Shown here: positions 9,432 through 19,597 of the stretch, piece after piece
Position numbering within the stretch: the first letter of the stretch is position 1
Layout of the letters: every line of letters begins with the position of its first letter
Assembly: GCA_017163975.1 (NCBI GenBank)
Contig: JAFFSR010000362.1
Span: 1,506,501-1,570,500 of the forward strand
Source: Anastatus disparis
Taxonomy: Eukaryota > Arthropoda > Insecta > Hymenoptera > Eupelmidae
Reading direction: 5' to 3'
Length of the DNA stretch: 64,000 bases
Notes under the pieces: generated by a model
What the model saw: only the letters and a program-made list of their open reading frames with translations
Told to the model about the DNA's origin: nothing
Database searches by the model: none
Made by a program: the position numbers and the translations under genes

Positions 9432-12371
9432 TTATTGTGATGGCATAGGTCCATTTTCTAAGGAGAGGTAATGAGTAAATGCTGAAGATTTAAATGAATG
9501 AAGTGATGGTGAATTTCGAATTGACTCAGGGAGCTCATTCCATAGGAAGGATGAAGTGACCAAGAACGATCCATTGTAAAATTCAGTAGTTGCAGGTGGT
9601 ACAGTCAATAGCCTCACAGCACCCCTCAATGTTCTAACAGATTGATTCCAAATAAATCTAGAATAAAGATAAGAAGGAACTTTAGTAGAGAACATCTTAT
9701 AAAGAAAGGAGGATGCAAAATATTTTCTTCTACTGGAGGTAGATAACCAGCCCAATTTTGCACGATAAGCAGAAATATGCTCACGTCTGCCAACACCATA
9801 AACATAGCGAATACCAGAGTTGATGACTCTCTGAAGCATCAAGTCAAGTTCAGCCGACAAATCAGAATAAACGAGGCAACAATAATCGATGAGCGGAAAA
9901 AGTAAAGTCTGTATCAGATGCTTACGAAGAGCAATGTTAGTACTCTTTCGAAAGTAGTTTAACCTGTAGAACAAAGAAAAAGACTTATTACAAACCTGAG
10001 AGATGTGCTCCTTCCAATTCAGTTTACTGTCCAACCACACCCCTAAATTCCGAACAGAAGATTCAAACCTAACAGTAGTGCCATTAATTTGGACACCAGC
10101 AGCCTGTATAGTAGACAGCAAATTAATATAATAATAGGAGCCAATAATTATGGCCTTAGTTTTACCGACATTCAATTTAAGGCAATTTCTAGCAGCCCAA
10201 TCAGAGATAGCAACAGCATGTGCACTCATAATAGAAGAGTAAACATCCAATTTATCCAAAGGAAAATGGACATATACCTGAAGATCATCAGCATATATAA
10301 GGTATTGAATATCAGGACCAAAATCAATAGCAACATCATTCACATATATAGAGAATAATAACGGCCCCAATACAGATCCTTGAGGAACTCCCATACTAAG
10401 AGAGAGGTAATTAGATACATTACCACCCTCGCCAATAACAGCCTGCTGACGACCCGCAAGATAAGAGGCAAACCATCTGATTACCGTGATGGAGACATCA
10501 AGTGATGACATTTTTCTAAGCAAAATAGCATGGTTCACGGTATCAAATGCCTTACTGAAATCAAATAGCAAAAGCAAGGTGACATAGCGTCTATCCATAT
10601 TGAGTCTAATATCATCTGTCAGTCTCAACAAGGCTGTCTGTGTACTATGCCCAGTCCTAAATCCAGTTTGCCGCGGATCCAATAGTTGTCTAGTGGACAA
10701 ATATTCATACAACTGCTGATGGACAAGACGCTCAAGTACCTTTGACAGAAACGATAATAAGGAAATAGGTCGAATATCATTCATAGATTGTGGAGAAGTA
10801 ACTTTATTAATAGTTTTAATAAGCGATAACTTCCAACATGATGGGAAAAGACATTCTTTCAAGGAATCGTTGAAAATGCGACACAAGAATTTACCGATAA
10901 CAGGAAATGCAGTATTAATAAGAGACTGAGGAATGTCATCTGGACCCCTCGCCTGCGTAGTAAAACTACGCACAGCCTGACCAACCTGAAACAGCGACAC
11001 CTCAGAGAACGTAAACATAGGTTTAAATGGTTCATCCTCAGCTAATGTATTCGAATAATCAAAGACTGAGGTGACCGATCTATCAGATGCTACACTGGAA
11101 AAATGAAAATTTAGCTCATCAATAGAGAAAGGGTGACAAGAAGTATTTCCACTCGAACAAATACCGAGATTACGCAGCTCCTTCCAGATTTGCCGAGAAT
11201 CATTTAGTCCAGAGAGCCTGCCATAATAATAAAGGAGTTTTGAAGACTCAATGCTCTCATGAGCACGATCACGTGCAGCTCTATATGATAGCAAGTCAAA
11301 GGGAAGTCGTGAGCGTTTATAGCGTCTATAAAGCCGGTCTCTATCATGAACCAAACCACGATGCTCTGCAGTGATCCATGGACGACGATTTACACCCTGT
11401 CGAACCTTTTTAATGGGAACAAAGAGTGAAATTGCTTCACTTAGATGGCCATAAAGACAATTAAGACGAGTTTCGAGATCTGAATCGCCATTACAGATAG
11501 AGCAATCCAAAGAGGAAAAATAATCAATCAGCCTTGTGTTATCAACAGCCTTATAGTCTCGATAAGAGAAATCATTAAACACAGGCTTAGAAAGAGAAGA
11601 CTTGACAGTGGCTGCAATGAAATCATGTCCATCTATAAATGGCACATCAGTCTTCCAATAATCAAGCAAGGAATCACTTGCATCCACAAGGCATAAATCT
11701 AGCCAAGTATCAGATGTGGCAGTGTGATGAGTTGCACCGTAAGGCACAGAAAAGAGTGCATTTTCCTTGATCAAACCCTTCAGAAACAAAGAGTCATCAG
11801 AATCAGTAGATAGGTTTGTATTGAAATCACCCAAGATAACTTTAGTGCTATAATCATGCATATAAGATGACAGATCAGGAATAAAATCAGTTCCAGCCAA
11901 GAATGGAGCATGAGGTGGTCTGTAGACTACTCCAACAAAAATAGGAGAAGCAACATCATGAGTTTTAATCTCACAAAAGAGATATTCAGGTAAGCCTGGC
12001 TTACCACACCAGCCACCTTTTGAAGAACACAGTCGTATGCAATCCAGTGAGCGATGAACATATAGAGCAACACCACCACCTCTAGTGTTACGATCCTGTC
12101 TGAAAAGCACATAGTCATCTATGGCTATAAGCGAGTCAGAGACTATCTGACCCAGCTTTGTCTCAGTCACAGCCACCACATGAAAATAAGTGCGAGAAGC
12201 CAAAAATAATCTTATCATTTCAATATGAGCACGAATGGAGTTGGCATTAAAATGACAAACCCTGAGACCATCCTCAGTAGAGACATGTTTTGTAATGGTA
12301 GATGAAGATGAAGTATTATTAGTAGGTAACAGAGAATCAGAAGGGAAGGAAGAAGAAAATGGACTTACCAC
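9432..12371 (-). CDS. Non-LTR retrotransposon ORF2: endonuclease and reverse transcriptase
   Basis: About 979 codons without a break. The N-terminal apurinic-like endonuclease shows VCHFNANSI, VTETKLG (about residue 68), GGGVALYV, VVYRPP, GDFNTNLS (about 180) and IDGHDFIAATV. The reverse transcriptase shows RPISLLSFLSKVLERLV, GFRTGHSTQTALL, FDFSKAFDTVNH (about 602), GVPQGSVLGPLLFSIYVND, YADD (about 693) and NLGVWLDSKLNW. The C-terminal region ends LFPLIDYC...LHSFKSSAFTHY. It makes DNA from element RNA at a nicked target. The listed start is a GTG; the frame is open further upstream and overlaps the end of ORF1 in another frame, with no nearby ATG. ORF2 is therefore probably made by frameshifting or reinitiation. 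Clade CR1/jockey is inferred from the ORF1 PHD finger, the RT motifs and the non-poly-A tail. Confidence 0.92.
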   Translation of the reverse strand: MVSPFSSSFPSDSLLPTNNTSSSSTITKHVSTEDGLRVCHFNANSIRAHIEMIRLFLASRTYFHVVAVTETKLGQIVSDSLIAIDDYVLFRQDRNTRGGGVALYVHRSLDCIRLCSSKGGWCGKPGLPEYLFCEIKTHDVASPIFVGVVYRPPHAPFLAGTDFIPDLSSYMHDYSTKVILGDFNTNLSTDSDDSLFLKGLIKENALFSVPYGATHHTATSDTWLDLCLVDASDSLLDYWKTDVPFIDGHDFIAATVKSSLSKPVFNDFSYRDYKAVDNTRLIDYFSSLDCSICNGDSDLETRLNCLYGHLSEAISLFVPIKKVRQGVNRRPWITAEHRGLVHDRDRLYRRYKRSRLPFDLLSYRAARDRAHESIESSKLLYYYGRLSGLNDSRQIWKELRNLGICSSGNTSCHPFSIDELNFHFSSVASDRSVTSVFDYSNTLAEDEPFKPMFTFSEVSLFQVGQAVRSFTTQARGPDDIPQSLINTAFPVIGKFLCRIFNDSLKECLFPSCWKLSLIKTINKVTSPQSMNDIRPISLLSFLSKVLERLVHQQLYEYLSTRQLLDPRQTGFRTGHSTQTALLRLTDDIRLNMDRRYVTLLLLFDFSKAFDTVNHAILLRKMSSLDVSITVIRWFASYLAGRQQAVIGEGGNVSNYLSLSMGVPQGSVLGPLLFSIYVNDVAIDFGPDIQYLIYADDLQVYVHFPLDKLDVYSSIMSAHAVAISDWAARNCLKLNVGKTKAIIIGSYYYINLLSTIQAAGVQINGTTVRFESSVRNLGVWLDSKLNWKEHISQVCNKSFSLFYRLNYFRKSTNIALRKHLIQTLLFPLIDYCCLVYSDLSAELDLMLQRVINSGIRYVYGVGRREHISAYRAKLGWLSTSSRRKYFASSFLYKMFSTKVPSYLYSRFIWNQSVRTLRGAVRLLTVPPATTEFYNGSFLVTSSFLWNELPESIRNSPSLHSFKSSAFTHYLSLENGPMPSQ

Positions 12372-12382
12372 AGCATCCCGAA

Positions 12383-13666
12383 TCAGCTCGCTTCTCCGTT
12401 GCTGATGGGAGTTATTTTTGCTAAAAAAGCATTCAGGTCAGCATCAGTAGTAATACGCACAGGTATCCGATCCCCCTTCTTCCTAGCGTATATCATTCCA
12501 TTTCGCACAAATGTGACAAAGTCATATTTTTTATCCTTTGCCTTTTCTAAGACTCGCAGCTTCAACTGATGTAATGAGCTAGGCAGATACTCGTTTATAT
12601 TAATCACCGACGATGTCAGAGACTCAACATTTTTATTATCAGGAGGCAGATGATCATTTATTTTAGATGATGATAGCTTTCCAAACTTCGCTTTAGAAGC
12701 AATTACAGCACGAGCCAATGATGCACTCTTCATAGTGACAAGTAAAGGCACAGTAGATGGACGAACAGGATGTTGTGCAGATGCAGATGTTGATAATGAA
12801 GAGGCAGATTCTGTTGCAGACGCTGCATCAGTCGCCAATGAACCAGCAGCCGCAGCACCATCCACAACTAGAGAGCGCCTAAGAGGTCGAACCGATGTTA
12901 TGTCACCGAGAGAGTACCCAGAGTCAAGTATAGTCAACACAGCCAAGACAGCAGACCTTAGATCCTTCAATTCCTCCGGCACAAATCCTCCCACTACTAG
13001 ATCAGAAGACCTCTCAAAACGCACCTGCTGCGCAGCCAAAGCCTCACATTGAAGCGACAAGGACTTGTTGGCCCTATCCAACTCTTGGAGCTTAGCAGAA
13101 AGAGACTCTGCTGAAGACGCAGACACATCAGAAGACGCGGCAAGTAAACCATCCATTCTCATTTTGAGCTCACGCTGCTCTCCACGAAACTGCTCCAGCG
13201 TAGCCTCACTACTGCTCAATCGTTCCTCAAAGGTTGTACTGATAGCGTCCACACGAGATTCAAGCGCTGTGAACCTATCGCCAAGTGCAGTAAGTCGAGA
13301 TACAATAGCAGTTATGTTGGTATCCATGGAGTCTATTTTATCCAGCTTATTCATTTTCTCCAATATGGCAGCCAGGATATCATTTGGTGGCATAGCTGTT
13401 GATGGTGATGGCATTCTAGGTGGGCATGGAGAGAGAGTTGCATTGTGCGCAGAGGAAAGGGAGCCCGATCGCGGTCGAAAACAATCAGGATTTACAGCCG
13501 CCAAACACAGACTGCACATCAATATAGTTTTGTTATCCTGATCTCTAACAGATGTGAAAGTAGTGCAGGAGCTATGATAAGTTCTCTCACACCTTCCACA
13601 AACTTTAGGCTTGGAGGTATGGGTGAAAACCTTAGAACAGAAACTGCAGTGTGTTGATGGTGCCAT
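12383..13666 (-). CDS. Non-LTR retrotransposon ORF1: PHD-type finger, coiled coil, FP-like domain
   Basis: 427 codons from ATG at 13666 to TGA at 12383. The N-terminus CSFCSKVF..VCGRC..YHSSC..MCSLC has the C4HC3 spacing of a PHD/RING-like finger (about residues 8-55), as in ORF1 of CR1 and related insect elements. Residues about 105-215 are heptad-rich (MNKLDKIDSMDTNITAIVSR and onward) and probably form a coiled coil for multimerisation. The C-terminus (about 345-420; INEYLPSSLHQLKLRVLEKA, then DFVTFVRNGMIYARKKGDRI) resembles the C-terminal fold of baculovirus FP-like ORF1 proteins. The expected role is an RNA-binding chaperone of the retrotransposon RNP. The next ORF overlaps its end. Confidence 0.85.
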   Translation of the reverse strand: MAPSTHCSFCSKVFTHTSKPKVCGRCERTYHSSCTTFTSVRDQDNKTILMCSLCLAAVNPDCFRPRSGSLSSAHNATLSPCPPRMPSPSTAMPPNDILAAILEKMNKLDKIDSMDTNITAIVSRLTALGDRFTALESRVDAISTTFEERLSSSEATLEQFRGEQRELKMRMDGLLAASSDVSASSAESLSAKLQELDRANKSLSLQCEALAAQQVRFERSSDLVVGGFVPEELKDLRSAVLAVLTILDSGYSLGDITSVRPLRRSLVVDGAAAAGSLATDAASATESASSLSTSASAQHPVRPSTVPLLVTMKSASLARAVIASKAKFGKLSSSKINDHLPPDNKNVESLTSSVININEYLPSSLHQLKLRVLEKAKDKKYDFVTFVRNGMIYARKKGDRIPVRITTDADLNAFLAKITPISNGEAS

Positions 13667-13802
13667 AGTTTATGCAGTGTGAAAAAGATTAAGTATATAA
13701 AGACCTTAATAAAAATGAAAAGAATAAAAAATAAAATAAAATTAGCGTCGGGGAAAGATGAGATGCAAAAACAGAACAGAGCGGAGAAAAGAAAAACACT
13801 AT

Positions 13803-14360
13803 ACTGTGTGAATAATACAACGTATTAAACGTTTTGATGTGACAACTATAAAAGTTTTGATGTGCATTAATAATTAGAAGTAGTAGTGGATAAGCGCCTT
13901 AATTTTAATTGACGATGGTAATTAACGATGACAACAGTTATCCAACAAGAGAGATTAATTAGTACAAGAAGTATGCAATAGATGGCGCCACGTATATTAA
14001 CGTTGTAGAATTTCAGTACAGAATAATCAACGACAAGAATTCAGAAATTACGCCACTCTAAGACGTAAATAAGAAGTAGTAGTGGAATAGCATACCAATT
14101 TAGTTGATGAAGATAATGGTCATCTACAATAATACAACGTATTAAATATAAAAGTTTTGATGTGCATTAATAATTAGAAGTACTAGTGGATAAGCGCCTT
14201 AATTTTGATTGACGATGGTAATTAACGATGATAACAGTTATCCAACAAGAGAGATTAAATAGTACAAGAAGTATGCAATAGATGCAATAGATGGCGCCAC
14301 ATATAATAATGTTGTAGGATTTCACTACAGAGAAATTGGCGCCAAAAAATTAGAGGTTAT
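13803..14360 (-). repeat. 300-bp tandem monomers in the retrotransposon 5' UTR
   Basis: Two units in exact 300-bp register: TAGTGGATAAGCGCC starts near 13885 and again near 14185, and the surrounding AATAATACAACGTATTAAA and GCAATAGATGGCGCCAC blocks repeat too. One unit carries an extra GATGCAATA. In several non-LTR families such 5' monomers carry the internal promoter; that role is inferred here. Confidence 0.75.
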
Positions 14361-14717
14361 GTCACTCTAAGACGCTAAAAATAATAAAAATGCACCAAAA
14401 AACAACTTCAACACTGCACTACACACCATCAAACAGACCAGTCACAGGAACAGCAAAACAACAGCAAAAAATCTCCATGCAAAATCAGCGGCAGCAGCAA
14501 TCAAAGTACTACACCAACAGCAGTGCAGAGTTAGGAAAATCGTCACAGAGTCACAAAAAAGATGCATGCAGATGCATACAAATGCAGCCAATGCCTACTG
14601 ACCCCTTCAGACGACCCCCTAAAACAAATTTCACTCCGCGAAGTGAAAAAATCTATTGTTAAAAGCGATTTATAATAGAGAGCAATAGGAAGCCGATGTG
14701 TCGCTACTTACGCCATT

Positions 14718-14718
<1 letters not shown>

Positions 14719-14760
<42 letters not shown>

Positions 14761-15393
14761 AACATAGACAAAATGTTAAGTTTAACGTACACAATAGGCT
14801 AAGTTAATATCTTGAATTTACAGTCAATGCTGTGAAAGACTCTAAAATCAGTATTTCAGACGTAAAATTTTTAAAAAATCGATAAATTTACCATATACAG
14901 TTCTTGTCACCGCCCTCTAGAAGTAGTTTTTACACAATCTGACTTCAAATTCATGATCAGCAATCTGAAAAACCCCCAGGATAGTATTTCCAATGTTTAT
15001 CGACTCTTCAAAAGACGCATGATTAAATTTTAATATTTTTTAAATCCATTTTAGGCAAAATTTCGACTTTTACCGATTTCCTCATCTTTTCAGCCCCATA
15101 CAGAGGACTAGAATCGCGTTAAAAAAATTTGAAGGTATGGTTTCCCGTGTATTTTTTCCCGTAGAATTCGATTTTGAAGTCCAATTAACCGTATCTCATG
15201 ATTTGTTTTTTCTAGACTCGAAAAACCGCAAAAAAACCGTAAAAAATGAGGTTTTTTCAATAAAACTCTGAGAAAAGGTAGGAAAACCCTATATTTTTAT
15301 TACAGATTCGGATTCAGCGTCGAAAAATACATGGTAATATGTAGGTCCGGTCAAAAGTTCAGACATTTTTTTTCATTTTGTGGGCCTGTGTAA
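14719..15393 (-). repeat. Right terminal inverted repeat of the TTAA element
   Basis: Inverse partner of 4813-5474. It begins at a (GA)n run (14720-14758) and ends GGGCCTGTGTAA before the TTAA at 15394-15397. Confidence 0.9.
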
Positions 15394-16053
15394 TTAAACC
15401 CTCATTACAAAGCTGATTTAATTCTAAAATTAAATTCCGAAAAATATTTTTAGATCCATATTTCTGTCTATCTTTTGAGCAAAATAAAACTGTTAATAAA
15501 ATACTATTCAACTGAGAAGAAATACTTGGTGGCAAGCATGGTATTGATGTGTATACTGCGCCTAGTTTATTTACACCTGCATGTGAACCTAAAGCATTGC
15601 CAGGTTCAAAATCATCCTCATAAATAAAAAGTGGAATAACGACTCGTTCATTAAAATGTGTACATTTACTTTTCCAGTATGTGCCTTGAATGAAATTACT
15701 ATTAATATTAGTTTCATTTTTCAGTTCATTCATATGAAGTATTAAAGATTCAAAAACTCCGGATATTTCCAATAAAACCTTTAGAGACCATTTTAATGGT
15801 ATATATTGAACACATACATTCTCTTTTAGAAAATGAGGTTTATTTTCTATCATTTTTTCAACAAACTTTGATCCTATAACACATGCCTGTGGTAAACGTT
15901 CTAGCCCTTTCTCTGCATATAATGTCAGTCGCTTGTGCTCAGTTTCAAATTTTTCAAAAATAGTTTTAGAAGATTGTATTACTTGCTCTAAATCATTGAA
16001 TAACAATCTTATCATATTTACCTGATCTGCATTTCATTTGTTCTTTAAAGTAT

Positions 16054-19000
16054 CCCCAGCGGAAAAAATAAACGAAAGTAATTGAAAATTTCTGAAAGAA
16101 ACTGAAAGAAACTGAAAGAAACGGAAAGTTCTTGTGAAAATTGGGTCGAAACAATTGGTACATTTTAAACTGTTTCGGAAATTTTCGGAAGTTTTCTGAA
16201 TGTCTCATTTTATATCATTTTCTAAGTGGATATAGAAAAATCAGCTGTCATAATCATTTTGATTCATTTTAGTTTTTTTAAAATTTATTTCAATTTTTTT
16301 AAACTGTTTCAGTTTCATTCTTTTGGTTTCAGTTTCTTTCTATTCGTTTTCATTTCTCTCGTTTTCTTTCATTTTATTTCAGTTTGTTTCATTTTATTTC
16401 ATTTTTCCTTAAACTAATTCAGTTTGTTTCTGAATATTTCCAAAACTCTTGTAATTAATCAGATTATTTCATTTTAAATTTGGAAATAAGTAATGAATTG
16501 TGAAAACTGAAACAAAATGAAACATACGGAAAATTTTTATAAAATTATAAAATAATTGGAACATTTTGAATTTGTTTTAAAATTATTACAAGTTTTCGGT
16601 ATTTTTCATTTTATTCAATGTTAAAAGTAAATATGGAAAAAATTAGATTTCATACAAATTCCGATTTTTTCAGTTTGTCTCTATCTGTTTCGGTTTTATT
16701 CAGTTTCTTTTGATCTGTTTCAGTTTGTCTCAATTTACTTTAGTTTCTTTTCACTTGTTTTAATTTATTTCAATTTACTTCAGTTTCTTTCAAATTTTTT
16801 TCTGGTAGAATCTGATTCCATTTCCAAGCTATTTCTTAGTCATTTAAACTGCGCATATGCTAGAAACAAGCTTGTTTTAATTCCCAGTTCTTAGCTATCG
16901 ATGTAACGCTTTTTTTCCCACTTTAACTTACTGGATTGCAAATTCTTAGATAGTTAAAAGGTATTAATTCACCATTAAACTTGGCTAGAAATAAAATAAG
17001 TTTGAGACAATATTAAAATAACCTGCAAAATAATATTAATCTCTTGTACTCTATTATAACCTCTAAATATGGTGAAGAGACAAGTAACAACAAAAAAGAC
17101 GCAAAGAGACATGCATATACGATATTTTTGAAACAAGCACAATAAATACTGAATTGTGTTTAGACGTGCAGAAAGTCTTTCGGTGTATCACATGCTTGCC
17201 GTACGAAGAAAGCAGTACACATTATATATAATTTCCGTGTTTATGAAGCAAAGACATCACTTTTCATAGTGCGGTGCGTATCACATTTGCTGAGAAAAAA
17301 CTATCTCCGTATGTTTGAAGCAGTTGTAAAGTGAATATCTGAATATTTAATGAAATAGTTTTAGAAACAATGTTTGCATGTCATCTTTAGATATTTCAAC
17401 GATACTTATGAACTAATTTAGCACTCGTTTTATTTAATTCTAATACTACATAATACTTAATTATTACTTTTTAAAATTTGTTTAAATAAAAAAAAACATT
17501 TATAAAACTTATTTTTAATATGTCAAAGTGCAAATTTTCGACTCAAATAAACAAATTATCACTTTTTATAGGTTAGAAATATACGTTAATCACGATCTTT
17601 TCACATCCCGACAGAGTAATCGTCACAATATTTTTTTGACATAAGAATTGGTTAATTCTTTGATAGTTTTCAGATATTTAAAATATAAACATTTTTGCCC
17701 ATTTTTAATTCCTATTTCCTAGTTTCGAGTCCATTTAAAATGTTTCAAATTCTACCAGGGTGTCATCAATCATTCTAATTTCCTCTTTTTCCATTTTAAA
17801 ATAAATGATTCATTATAAATAATAATTAAAGGGGATGCATCAGTCCTGTTTTACCATTTTGAAAAACAATTTTTCTCTTAAATGGGTGATTAGATAGGAT
17901 TTTCTGTTTGGGAATAGTTTTTATTTTGAAAAATGCAGAGCGGACAACTATTTAGATCTATGAACACATCAAAAAGTTTTTCTTATGCTAAATAAAAATT
18001 AATAAATTTATTCGTATTTGTTGACATCGCTATGATCGTTGCTATGCGCGAAAACAAGGAAAACGTTGCAACCAACTATATTGTATATCTATATCGCATA
18101 GTAACGAAATTATTTAAAAAAATGGTAAAACAGGACTGATGCACCCCGTTAAATACCATTTAATAAATTTTTTATTTTTGTCCACGTTTCAGAATCAAAT
18201 TTTTGTATTTTTTTTTATTTTTGTTTTATTAAAAATAAATAAATTGTCATTAATTTTGAGAAATTAAAATTAAAATCGTTAAGCTTGATGAGTAAAAATT
18301 ACAAATATTTAAACGTGAGATAATAAACTGATTATATAATACAAAAGTGCAATAAGGTATGTATTTATTGTACTATATGATAAAAAGACTAAATAAAATA
18401 TTTTAAATTAATTTATAATAAAAATAATTTTCTAGATCATAGTTTTGTGATATGTTTGTTTAACAAAAAAATGTCTGTTGAAATAGTTGAGTATTAACGA
18501 TTTCCCAGTCTACAATTTCAAGCTCGATTCCTTTTTTAAGTGGGCTCAAAATCGAGTTTCTAGCTTGAAATTTTTGATTAAGTCGAATTTTAAATACTGA
18601 AATATTAAATTATTTAACAGGTTAAGTATATGTTTCAAATTATTATTATCAATAAATGTTATTTTCTAATATTATTCGTAAAATTTAAAAAGTTTTGGTA
18701 AGATTCGGAATGTTTTCGAATTTTTCCGAAAATTTCTGAAAATTTCCGAGGGTTTTCGAGAGTTTCTGAAAATTTCTAACAATTTCTTTCTAAATTTTCT
18801 AATAATCTAATTGAAATACTTAAATAATTGGAATAAATCCAAAAACTTCAAAAAAATAGGGAAAACTTTTGGAAAAATTTGAAAAGTTTGGAAAAAATTA
18901 TAAATTAATTAAAATACTCTAAAATATTCTGATTATTTCAATTAATATTCTAAAAGATTCTGGAAAAATATGAAAAAATTCATAAAGTTCTAAGAAAAAT

Positions 19001-19336
19001 TGAAAACTTCTGAGAAATTTTGAAAAATTTTGAAGCCATCCGAAAATTTCCGAGAGACTCCGAAATATTCTGAATATTTATAGAAAATAAATGTTTAATT
19101 CTGGAAAGAATCTAAGATATTTTATAAAAAAATGAAAAGAAATGAAAAGAAATGAAATATACCGAAAAAAGTGGAAACAAACTTAAATACTTTGAATGTC
19201 TCGTCCCAATTTGACCAAAGTCTCTCCAACCGATTTCAATTCTTACTGTTTCTTTCAGTTTCCCTCATTTTCTTTCTGATTACTTCTAAAATTTTTCGAA
19301 TGATTTCAAGTGTTTCATTTATTTTTTCCGCTGGGG
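16054..19336. mobile_element. Foldback element 1 with 10-bp periodic interior
   Basis: Ends CCCCAGCGGAAAAAATAAA at 16054 and its inverse ending at 19336. The flanks are AT on both sides (16052-16053 and 19337-19338), a 2-bp target duplication. Large parts of the interior repeat every 10 bp: CTGAAAGAAA at about 16093-16130, CAGTTTCTTT/CATTTTATTT-type units at about 16310-16410 and 16690-16790, and TTTC(T/C)GAAAA units at about 18725-18780. It has no coding capacity. It lies in the first intron of the CACTA-like transposase gene. A TTAA MITE (17830-18148) sits inside. It belongs with the elements at 32038-32762 and 40236-40820. Confidence 0.75.
17830..18148. mobile_element. TTAA-flanked MITE (319 bp)
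   Basis: Inverted ends: GGGGATGCATCAGTCCTG and onward to TTACCATTTT on the left, with the inverse AAAATGGTAAAACAGGACTG...CACCCC on the right. TTAA flanks both sides (17826-17829 and 18149-18152). It is non-coding. A TTAA target with an RGGG-like start recalls Kolobok-type MITEs, but the class is inferred. Confidence 0.75.
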
Positions 19337-19597
19337 ATGTAAAAAATGTAGTACTTACAAAGTTAATTATTATATCAACAAATTGTTGGACTACATTTCT
19401 TGGGATGACAGGATTGTTATATAAATCTAAAGTTATTTGTAATATTTCTTTTTCTAAATCTATAGGTCGACTCATTTTGCAGAGAAAGGTATTCATACAA
19501 ATTATAGTTTATAAATACAGAATACGCAATTAATAAATTATAGACACGTTTAATAAAAGTTTTACTACATTAATTTTTACAAGTTTATGAAAAAATA

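Larger units (their letters stand above)
9240..14717 (-). mobile_element. CR1/jockey-like non-LTR retrotransposon, apparently full length
   Basis: The minus-strand order is a 5' UTR with 300-bp tandem repeats (14.7-13.67 kb), ORF1 (13666-12383), ORF2 (about 12400-9432), an AT-rich 3' UTR, and a (TATATC)n-like tail at 9240-9262 instead of a plain poly-A. It sits in the right arm of the TTAA element, between CGGAAGAGA and (GA)n. The left arm (about 5451-5480) shows the same sequence without the insert, which fixes both boundaries to the GA tract; the target duplication cannot be separated from that tract. Both ORFs are open, so the insertion looks young. Confidence 0.85.
4813..15393. mobile_element. 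10.6-kb long-inverted-repeat DNA transposon in a TTAA site
   Basis: The ends are inverted copies starting (T/TT)ACACAGGCCCACAAAATG. Both are flanked by ATTAA (TTAA at 4809-4812 and 15394-15397), and both sit within coding sequence of the CACTA-like transposase. The ends match almost base for base for about 660 bp, up to a (CT)n/(GA)n tract. The inverted match then continues through most of a candidate DDE gene (5467-6780 against 7926-9240). The true inverted repeat is therefore about 2 kb, with a unique centre at 6781-7925. A CR1-like retrotransposon (9240-14717) interrupts the right arm at the GA tract. TTAA targets are known for piggyBac, Kolobok and Sola3, but I cannot assign this element to any of them. 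Confidence 0.75.
3617..19496 (-). pseudogene. CACTA/CMC-type transposase gene, split by insertions
   Basis: Exon parts on the minus strand, 5' to 3': (1) 19496 or 19475 to about 19359, with ...LYNNPVIPRNVVQQFVDII, ending at donor GTAAGT; (2) about 16018-15394, with KFVEKM, QYIPLKW, a DDFEPGNALGSHAG block and SIPCLPPSISSQLNS; (3) about 4812-4213, with LGLLLGDNLGLNEL, CRICK, DIMHDVLKG and MSAAEMFCFIRYFGLLVG, ending at donor GTAAAA; (4) about 4090-3617, with LKYKSHNMTH, NGPCVNYWTMRY and a divergent tail. The order (acidic DD block, LP-SQLN, L-EL, D-LG, C-C, D-MHD, then a K-HN-H region) follows CACTA transposases and a large uncharacterised arthropod/fish family usually paired with SAM-domain proteins. 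Exon 1/2 are separated by an intron holding a foldback element. Parts 2 and 3 are separated by the 10.6-kb element, and the two sides meet one base out of frame. The C-terminus is degraded. Confidence 0.6.

Noticed and set aside
13065..13541. Plus-strand open frames opposite retrotransposon ORF1
   Set aside because: Antisense shadows of a long real ORF; no motif of their own.
14390..14662. 90-codon ORF near the 5' end of the retrotransposon
   Set aside because: Gln/Thr-rich peptide without family resemblance on the antisense strand of the element's 5' UTR.
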